From Chloroflexota bacterium (GTDB lineage Bacteria > Chloroflexota > Limnocylindria > Limnocylindrales > CSP1-4), in NCBI GenBank assembly GCA_025935655.1, contig JAICUV010000079.1:1-12717 (forward strand): 12,717 nt of DNA. Direction: 5' to 3'. Of the stretch, positions 5,823 to 12,717 are shown piece after piece. The position numbers and the translations under genes are program-made. The notes beneath the pieces are model-generated. The model was not told where the DNA came from and did not search any database. It was given only the letters and a program-made list of their open reading frames with translations. Position 1 is the stretch's first letter; the number at the start of each line of letters is the position of its first letter.

Positions 5823-6500
5823 ATGACAGCCCCCATCCACCCGCCCGATGCACCCGCCATGACGGTCGGTCACGCCCACGTGGCCGACCTCGAGGCGTGC
5901 CTGGACCTCATCAACAGCGTGGAGCTCACCGACGGCGTCCCCGAGGAGCACCTCCCCACGGTCCAGGACGCGATCGCGTACTTCACGACCCGCAACCTCG
6001 CCCACGACGGTCCGCTCCGGGCGCAGGCGTCCGTCCGGCCCGCTGCCTGGCTGGCGCGCGTTCGCGAGGCTCGCGCCGCGCTGCGGGAGGTCTGGGATGC
6101 CGCGGTCGAGGGCAGGACCGTGCGTGAAGGTGCCGTGGACACGCTGAACGACGTCCTCGCGCACGCCCCGCGTCAGACGCTGCGGTCGACGCTCGCGGGC
6201 GTCGCCGTCGACCACCGGCACGAGGACGACGTCCTGGCCGAGGCCCTCGCACGGGTGGCCGAACCGCTGGTCGCCGCGATCGCGGACGGGGACACCGGCC
6301 GCTTCCGGATCTGTGCCAACGACGGCTGTCGCTGGGTGTTCGAGGACACGTCGCGAGGCGGCCGGCGCCGCTGGTGCGACATGAGCTCGTGTGGCAACCG
6401 CGCGAAGGTGCGCCGCTTCCGCTCGAAGCGCCGGGGCGCGGACGAGACCGGCACCACCGAATCGGGTGCCACCGAATCGGGCCCCGCCGGCGGGTCCTAG
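5823..6500 (+). CDS. CGNR zinc-finger (ABATE-type) transcription regulator
   Basis: The 225-residue product matches the ABATE/CGNR family of putative stress-related transcriptional regulators. The N-terminal ligand-sensing-like ABATE region (about residues 20-155) contains the usual LDLINS-like stretch and an R-x-R-E-A-R-A-A-L-R-E helix. The C-terminal zinc finger has Cys164-x4-Cys169 in CANDGCRWVFEDTSRGGRRR, then W-Cys185, with Cys190 followed by GNR, so all four ligands are present. A basic stretch (RAKVRRFRSKRRG) follows. The last 20 residues are a low-complexity tail with a repeated T-E-S-G unit, atypical for the family. The first ATG lacks a Shine-Dalgarno, but a TATATT -10 lies 15 nt upstream, so leaderless translation is plausible; Met13 is an alternative start. 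The gene is divergent from the 52-aa gene unit and its stop overlaps that of the oxidoreductase gene. Its target is inferred to be the shared divergent region. Confidence 0.92.
   Translation: MTAPIHPPDAPAMTVGHAHVADLEACLDLINSVELTDGVPEEHLPTVQDAIAYFTTRNLAHDGPLRAQASVRPAAWLARVREARAALREVWDAAVEGRTVREGAVDTLNDVLAHAPRQTLRSTLAGVAVDHRHEDDVLAEALARVAEPLVAAIADGDTGRFRICANDGCRWVFEDTSRGGRRRWCDMSSCGNRAKVRRFRSKRRGADETGTTESGATESGPAGGS
6454..6481 (+). repeat. 15-nt tandem repeat inside CGNR gene tail
   Basis: CCACCGAATCGGG occurs at 6454-6466 and again at 6469-6481. The 15-nt period keeps frame and encodes repeated T-E-S-G units. This is a likely slippage-type duplication that would change tail length without a frameshift. 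Confidence 0.6.
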
Positions 6501-7435
6501 CCCCGCTCGAGCAGCGGCTTGACCTCCGTCGCGAAGCGGACCATCGACTCCTCGTCGTAGTCGGCGGGCATGCCGGCGACCAGGTGCCGGTAGCCCAGCG
6601 CGACCTTCGGCGCCAGCTTCTCGGCCACGTCCTCGGGCGTCCCCACCGGCTGGTCCGTCCAGTGCTTCGCGACGCGGTTCCGGTCGAACGCCGCGTGGAA
6701 CAGCCGCTCCGCCTCGGCGCGGTCGTCGCGGATGAACACCGTCCCGATGCCCGTTGTCCGCTCGATCTCGGACGGATCGCGGCCCACCGTCTCGCAGTGC
6801 CGCAGGAGGACCTCCTCCTTGCGCCGCATGTCCACGACGGTGCCGCCGATGTTGTTCATGTCGCCGTACTTCGCGACCAGCTTGAGCGTCACCTGCTCAC
6901 CGCCGCCACCGATGCAGATCGGCAGGTGCGCCTGGACCGGCGCCGGCAGGTTGCGCGTGTCGCGGGAGTGGTAGTGATCGCCCTTCGCCGTCGGCTCCGT
7001 CCCGTCGAGCATGCCGCGCAGGACGGGCAGCGCCTCGCCCAGCCAGCGCAGCCGCTCCGGAAAGCCCGATCCGAAGTCGAGCCCGAAGTCCTCGTGCTCC
7101 TCCTCGAACCACGCCCCGCCGATGCCGAGGATCGCCCGACCGCCGGAGATGTGGTCGAGCGTCGTCGCCAGCTTCGCCGTGAGGGTGGGGGCGCGGAACG
7201 TGTTCGCGCCCACCATGAGCCCCACGGTCGCCCGCTTCGTCGCCTGCGCCCAGGCCGTGATCGTCAGCCAGCCCTCGTAGTTGGGCCCGTGCGAGTCGCC
7301 GACGATGGGGTACAGGTGGTCCCAGGTCCACAGCGAGTCGTAGCCAACCTCGTCGGCGCGGACGCCGGCCTGGAGGAGGCTGGGCCAGTCCGAGTACTGG
7401 TTCCAGCACAGGGCGCCGATCCTGATCTCGGGCAT
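6497..7435 (-). CDS. LLM-class F420-dependent-type oxidoreductase
   Basis: The 312-residue protein belongs to the bacterial luciferase-like monooxygenase superfamily, TIM-barrel enzymes that use FMN or coenzyme F420. Characteristic segments are the N-terminal strand IRIGALCWNQY, the region ADEVGYDSLWTWDHLYPI, then VGANTFRAPTLTAKLATTLD plus HISGGRAILGIGGAW, and the later PICIGGGG motif. The DHLYPI and GGRAILGIG features resemble F420-dependent members, but the cofactor and substrate cannot be fixed from sequence. The ATG at 7435 is chosen because GGAGGAG lies just upstream; an in-frame ATG at 7447 overlaps that Shine-Dalgarno. It follows the 60-aa membrane protein gene by 29 nt, probably in one operon. 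Its TAG and that of the convergent CGNR gene share CTAG at 6497-6500. An upstream extension of the frame to 7594 shadows the membrane protein gene. Confidence 0.92.
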   Translation of the reverse strand: MPEIRIGALCWNQYSDWPSLLQAGVRADEVGYDSLWTWDHLYPIVGDSHGPNYEGWLTITAWAQATKRATVGLMVGANTFRAPTLTAKLATTLDHISGGRAILGIGGAWFEEEHEDFGLDFGSGFPERLRWLGEALPVLRGMLDGTEPTAKGDHYHSRDTRNLPAPVQAHLPICIGGGGEQVTLKLVAKYGDMNNIGGTVVDMRRKEEVLLRHCETVGRDPSEIERTTGIGTVFIRDDRAEAERLFHAAFDRNRVAKHWTDQPVGTPEDVAEKLAPKVALGYRHLVAGMPADYDEESMVRFATEVKPLLERG

Positions 7436-7464
7436 GGTCTCCTCCATGGGGCGGCCGGGTGGCG

Positions 7465-7647
7465 TTACGCGAAGCGCCCGTCTCGCCGCACGATGTCGAG
7501 GTAGACGCCGACGCCGACGATGGCGGCGATGGCCCAGGCGAGGATGGTACCGGAGCCGACGAGCGATCCAGCCACGAGCGAGACCGCGAGCCAACGCACC
7601 ACGAACGATCCGGACGCGATGCCGACGCGGCGAGCGGACGTGATCAT
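7465..7647 (-). CDS. Small two-TM membrane protein (60 aa)
   Basis: The product has two hydrophobic helices, at about residues 14-32 (FVVRWLAVSLVAGSLVG) and 34-50 (TILAWAIAAIVGVGVYL). It has an Arg-containing N-terminus and a short charged tail DIVRRDGRF. The positive-inside rule suggests both ends are cytoplasmic. I do not recognise the family. The ATG at 7647 is used; a TTG codon immediately before it is an alternative. Only a weak Shine-Dalgarno is seen. Codon third positions are G/C-rich and the gene lies 29 nt upstream of the oxidoreductase gene on the same strand. A functional link with the oxidoreductase is possible but not shown. Confidence 0.7.
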   Translation of the reverse strand: MITSARRVGIASGSFVVRWLAVSLVAGSLVGSGTILAWAIAAIVGVGVYLDIVRRDGRFA

Positions 7648-7808
7648 CAACCGATCCGCTGGGACGCGCGGACGGTCCAGGGAAGCGTTCCCGTTGGTCG
7701 CCGGGCGGTCAAGGGCCGACGGTCACACCCCGAACCTGTGTCCTCGTGCACCTCGTTCGCCCGCATGCGGGATAGCAACCCCGTCGACTCACGTCGCCGC
7801 GGGCGGCG
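7648..7808. other. Intergenic region with palindromes
   Basis: This 161-bp gap between the cupin gene and the 60-aa gene has lower coding bias. It contains a perfect 12-bp palindrome CCCGCATGCGGG (7760-7771) and a 13-nt hairpin GGGAAGCGTTCCC (7680-7692). A minus-strand TTGACC (7712-7707) is -35-like but has only a poor AACGCT at -10 distance. Neither hairpin is followed by a T-run, so neither is a clear intrinsic terminator. Confidence 0.4.
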
Positions 7809-8150
7809 CTACCCGTTCCTGACGATGTCCACCGAGATCTCCACCGCCGGGACCGTGCCCCGGTTCTCGAGCCAGTGGAGCGTCCGCCGGTCCTCCGGCC
7901 AGCCGGGGCCGGGCCCGTAGTCCGTCGCGACGCCGTCCCGGTGGTCCGTGATCGTCCCCTCGAGGACGTACACGGTTCCCGGCCGGTCCCGGTGGTCGTG
8001 GACCGGCCCGAACACGCCACCCGGCTGGATCGTCACCTTGCGCATCCGGAGCTGCCATCCGGCCATGCCGTCGATCTCGTCGGCGAGGTCGACGGTCGCC
8101 AGGAGCTCCACCTCCACGCCCCGAGCCACGGGCGCAGGCTCGTCGCCCAT
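7809..8150 (-). CDS. Cupin-domain protein (113 aa)
   Basis: A single small cupin barrel fills the protein. Motif 1 appears as PGGVFGPVHDHRDRPGTVYV followed by LEG, with metal ligands His51, His53 and probably Glu64. Motif 2 appears as TLHWLEN, giving His92-x3-Asn96. The four-ligand set is therefore complete, consistent with a metal-binding cupin. Functions in this superfamily range from dioxygenases to isomerases and sugar-binding sensors, and nothing here selects one. There is no signal peptide. The ATG at 8150 lies 7 nt after the leuS stop on the same strand, so it is probably co-transcribed with leuS. The Shine-Dalgarno is weak (GCGGGTAG), so translation may depend on ribosomes ending leuS. 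A 161-bp gap separates it from the next gene. Confidence 0.88.
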   Translation of the reverse strand: MGDEPAPVARGVEVELLATVDLADEIDGMAGWQLRMRKVTIQPGGVFGPVHDHRDRPGTVYVLEGTITDHRDGVATDYGPGPGWPEDRRTLHWLENRGTVPAVEISVDIVRNG

Positions 8151-8157
8151 GCCCGCG

Positions 8158-10824
<2,667 letters not shown>

Positions 10825-10835
10825 TCCCTCGGATG

Positions 10836-10868
10836 AAACGAAACCCCTCGCCGGTCCCGGCGAGGGGT
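10836..10868 (-). terminator. Intrinsic terminator-like hairpin between tRNA-Ala and leuS
   Basis: On the minus strand a perfect 11-bp stem (ACCCCTCGCCG / CGGCGAGGGGT, arms 10868-10858 and 10853-10843) encloses a 4-nt loop. The stem is followed by TTCGTTTC, a T-rich tail. It lies 25 nt after the CCA end of tRNA-Ala and 18 nt before the leuS ATG. It would end the tRNA transcript, or act as an attenuator for leuS if leuS has no promoter of its own. Confidence 0.75.
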
Positions 10869-10893
10869 CAGGTAGTCGGCGTCAGCGGGGTGT

Positions 10894-10969
10894 TGGTGGA
10901 GCTAAAGGGATTCGAACCCTTGACCTTCTGAATGCCATTCAGACGCTCTCCCAGCTGAGCTATAGCCCC
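10894..10969 (-). tRNA. tRNA-Ala (anticodon GGC), CCA encoded
   Basis: The 76-nt cloverleaf is complete. The acceptor GGGGCTA pairs with TAGCTCC through the G3-U70 wobble that marks tRNA-Ala. The D-arm reads GCTCAGCTGGGAGAGC. The anticodon stem TCTGA/TCAGA encloses the loop ATGGCAT with GGC at 34-36, and the T-arm contains GGTTCGAATCC. The discriminator is A73 and the terminal CCA is genomically encoded (10896-10894). It reads the GCC and GCU alanine codons. The gene has its own promoter-like element at 10983-11010 and a terminator-like hairpin downstream, so it is probably a single-gene unit. A spurious antisense ORF crosses it and is not real. Confidence 0.98.
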
Positions 10970-10982
10970 ACGCCGGACCGGG

Positions 10983-11010
10983 AGTATAGCGCACGAAACC
11001 GTGCTCGCAG
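10983..11010 (-). promoter_or_regulatory. Promoter of tRNA-Ala
   Basis: A near-consensus -10 TATACT lies at 10988-10983, 13 nt before the mature tRNA 5-prime end. CTGCGA at 11010-11005, 16 bp upstream, is the best -35 candidate but is weak. The spacer contains the 5-bp inverted repeat GCACG/CGTGC (10991-10995 and 11000-11004). Confidence 0.6.
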
Positions 11011-11014
11011 ATCA

Positions 11015-11030
11015 GCGCACGCGTGTGCGC
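11015..11030. repeat. 16-bp near-palindrome upstream of tRNA-Ala promoter
   Basis: GCGCACGCGTGTGCGC is symmetric except for one pair. It lies just upstream of the candidate -35 of the tRNA promoter. It may be a protein-binding site or chance in GC-rich DNA. Confidence 0.35.
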
Positions 11031-11252
11031 GAGCCACGTCCGCCCCTGGTGCGTCGACGCACCTACCCCGTCGGCCGCGGACGGCACCGCCCGCCCCCGG
11101 ACCGCCCGTTTCCGACCGGACCTCCGGTGCCCCCGCGCACCCACCTTGCAGGACCCTCGTACTATGCTCGGGCCGCCGACGGGTACGTCATCAGGCGACG
11201 CACCACGGCGAACGCCCGGTCGGGGCACTCGGGGATCCGGGGAGGTTCAGGC
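11031..11252 (+). other. Leader region of the secretion ATPase gene
   Basis: No gene is supported in this 222-bp stretch. TACTAT at 11160-11165 is -10-like, but no -35 lies at a proper distance. GGAGG at 11241-11245 is the Shine-Dalgarno of the ATPase gene, 7 nt before its ATG. The remainder is C-rich with no clear structure. Confidence 0.4.
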
Positions 11253-12717
11253 ATGTCGCTGATGCAGCGGGTCGAGCGGGCCCAGCAGGCCCAGTCGGGT
11301 GAGCCGGCGCCCCCGGGCGCCCTCGTCCCCGTGCCGCCGCCGCCCAGCGCCCAGGGGCTGACCCAGCGCGAGGAGCTCCTGCGCGACCTGCGCGTCGCCA
11401 TGCTCGCCGAGATCGTGCGTGCCTTCGACGCCATCCTGGACGCGCCCCCGGACGAGATCCGGCCGCGGATCGAGGGCCTGGCGGACCGGGTCATCGCCCA
11501 GCAGGGTGCCGCCGTCACCCGCGACGAGCGCCAGCTGCTCGTCCAGCAGCTCCTCGACGAGGTCCGCGGCTTCGGCCCGATCGAGCCGTTCCTCAACGAC
11601 GAGACCGTGACCGAGGTCATGGTCAACGGCCCCCAGCACATCTACATCGAGCGCGGCGGCAAGATCTCCCGCGTCGACAGCGTGTTCCTCAACGACGAGC
11701 ACGTGCTGCGCATCATCGACCGGATCATCACGCCGCTCGGCCGCCGCATCGACGAGACCAGCCCGCGCGTCGACGCCCGCCTCCCCGACGGCTCGCGCGT
11801 CAACGCGATCATCGAGCCGCTCTCGCTCATCGGCCCGGTCATCACCGTCCGCAAGTTCGCCGCCCGGCCGTACACGGTCGAGGACCTGATCCGGTTCGGC
11901 ACGGCCTCGCCCGAGATGTTCGACTTCCTCCGCGCCTGCATCGAGGCACGGCTCAACGTGTTCGTGTCCGGCGGCACGGGCTCGGGCAAGACGACGACCC
12001 TCAACGTCCTGTCCTCGTTCATCCCCAACGGTGAGCGGATCGTCACGATCGAGGACGCCGCCGAGCTCCAGCTGCGCCAGGACCACGTCATCACGCTCGA
12101 GGCACGGCCGGCCAACCTCGAGGGCCAGGGCGAGATCACGATCCGCGACCTGCTGCGCAACGCCATGCACATGCGGCCCGACCGGATCATCGTCGGCGAG
12201 TGCCGCTCCGGCGAGGCGCTGGACATGCTCCAGGCGATGACGACGGGCCACGACGGCTCGCTCTCGACGGGTCACGCCAACAGCCCCAACGACATGCTCC
12301 GCCGCCTCGAGACGATGGTGCTGATGACGGGCTACCAGATGCCGCTCCGGGCCATCCGGGAGCAGATCGCCTCGGCCGTGGACATCATCGTCCACACGGC
12401 GCGCCTGAAGGACGGCTCCCGCCGGATCACCAACATCACCGAGGTCTACGGGATCGAGGACGACGACATCCTGACCCAGGACGTGTTCGCGTTCGAGCAG
12501 ACCGGCGTGGTCGAAGGCAAGATCCAGGGCGACCTGCGCCCCACCGGCGTCCGCCCGACGTTCATGGACCAGTTCAAGGTCAACGGCGTCGAGCTCCCAC
12601 CCGGCGACTTCGGCATCCCGCAGGTGGCCCCGGCGACCCAGCGCACGACCAAGCCGATGAAGTCCCGCTGGGGCGGCGACGGCGCGAACACGGCGGGCGA
12701 CCTGCCCCGGGGCACCG
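11253..12717 (+). CDS. cpaF: CpaF/TadA-type secretion ATPase (truncated by right edge)
   Basis: This is the cytoplasmic hexameric ATPase that powers assembly of Flp/Tad pili or related type II/IV secretion machines. The 488 codons visible begin with a Gln/Pro-rich leader to about residue 35. The N-terminal domain follows (GFGPIEPFLNDETVTEVMVN), then VDARLPDGSRVNAIIEP and TVRKFAARPYTVEDLI. Walker A is SGGTGSGKTTT with Lys246. Next come TIEDAAELQL (Asp box), the NAMHMRPDRIIVGECRSGEA segment carrying Walker B, and the His box TGHDGSLSTGHANSP. All catalytic motifs are intact. Typical CpaF proteins end shortly after the RPTFMDQFKVNGVELPP segment, whereas this one continues at least 35 residues, rich in Pro, Thr and Lys, to the window edge. 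GGAGG 7 nt upstream supports the ATG. Downstream pilus genes (tadB/tadC) are expected but not visible. Confidence 0.95.
   Translation, partial: MSLMQRVERAQQAQSGEPAPPGALVPVPPPPSAQGLTQREELLRDLRVAMLAEIVRAFDAILDAPPDEIRPRIEGLADRVIAQQGAAVTRDERQLLVQQLLDEVRGFGPIEPFLNDETVTEVMVNGPQHIYIERGGKISRVDSVFLNDEHVLRIIDRIITPLGRRIDETSPRVDARLPDGSRVNAIIEPLSLIGPVITVRKFAARPYTVEDLIRFGTASPEMFDFLRACIEARLNVFVSGGTGSGKTTTLNVLSSFIPNGERIVTIEDAAELQLRQDHVITLEARPANLEGQGEITIRDLLRNAMHMRPDRIIVGECRSGEALDMLQAMTTGHDGSLSTGHANSPNDMLRRLETMVLMTGYQMPLRAIREQIASAVDIIVHTARLKDGSRRITNITEVYGIEDDDILTQDVFAFEQTGVVEGKIQGDLRPTGVRPTFMDQFKVNGVELPPGDFGIPQVAPATQRTTKPMKSRWGGDGANTAGDLPRGT

Noticed and set aside
6374..7504. A 376-codon plus-strand frame over the oxidoreductase
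   Set aside because: It is antisense shadow of the LLM-class protein and overlaps the real CGNR zinc finger in another frame.
7647..7766. A 39-codon minus-strand ORF whose TGA overlaps the ATG of the 60-aa membrane protein gene
   Set aside because: Codon bias is weak, no Shine-Dalgarno is seen, and its ATG lies inside the CCCGCATGCGGG palindrome. The coupling geometry is suggestive but not enough to call a gene.
10902..11228. A 108-codon minus-strand frame across tRNA-Ala
   Set aside because: Its C-terminal part is the well-known false peptide produced by translating a tRNA gene.
11247..12395. A 382-codon minus-strand frame over the secretion ATPase
   Set aside because: It is Val/Asp/Arg-rich shadow of the ATPase frame, which has intact Walker A, Asp and His boxes.

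Overview
The window is uniformly very GC-rich bacterial chromosomal DNA, with strong G/C preference at third codon positions and long antisense shadow frames. It encodes core cellular genes rather than a mobile island. I see no transposase, integrase, phage gene or CRISPR array. Gene content (ComEA-ComEC, a CGNR-type regulator, an F420-type luciferase-like oxidoreductase, a Tad/Flp secretion ATPase, a CCA-encoded tRNA-Ala) fits a high-GC Chloroflexota or Actinobacteriota lineage. I cannot settle the phylum from sequence alone.

Layout from left to right. Positions 1-3403 (minus strand) carry competence DNA-uptake genes: comEA, then comEC overlapping it by four bases, then the first 32 codons of an HD-domain protein. 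The comEC frame has no stop before the left edge. Positions 3404-3955 (minus) hold two small hypothetical genes in tandem; the second uses a TTG start behind a strong Shine-Dalgarno. A plus-strand DUF1232/YkvA-like gene with an Ala/Arg/Thr/Pro-rich tail (4080-4838) converges on a minus-strand three-gene unit (5709 to 4856): a 52-residue one-TM protein, an 83-residue basic helical protein and a three-repeat DUF346/PLL-like beta-propeller protein.

That unit is divergent from a CGNR zinc-finger (ABATE) transcription factor gene (5823-6500). The 113-bp region between them contains a good minus-strand sigma70-like promoter whose spacer is an imperfect palindrome, a second opposing promoter-like pair that overlaps the palindrome, and a leader hairpin. 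This is the best candidate here for an undescribed regulated module.

Positions 6497-10824 are all minus strand: leuS, a cupin gene 7 nt after it, a 161-bp gap with palindromes, a small two-TM protein and an LLM-class F420-type oxidoreductase. The last of these shares the tetranucleotide CTAG with the CGNR gene as overlapping stop codons. Upstream of leuS lie an intrinsic-terminator-like hairpin and a tRNA-Ala(GGC) with its own promoter. The right end (11253 to the edge) is a plus-strand CpaF/TadA secretion ATPase, incomplete at its C-terminus. ComEA/ComEC and a Tad-type ATPase within about 8 kb suggest, without proving, a DNA-uptake and pilus neighbourhood.
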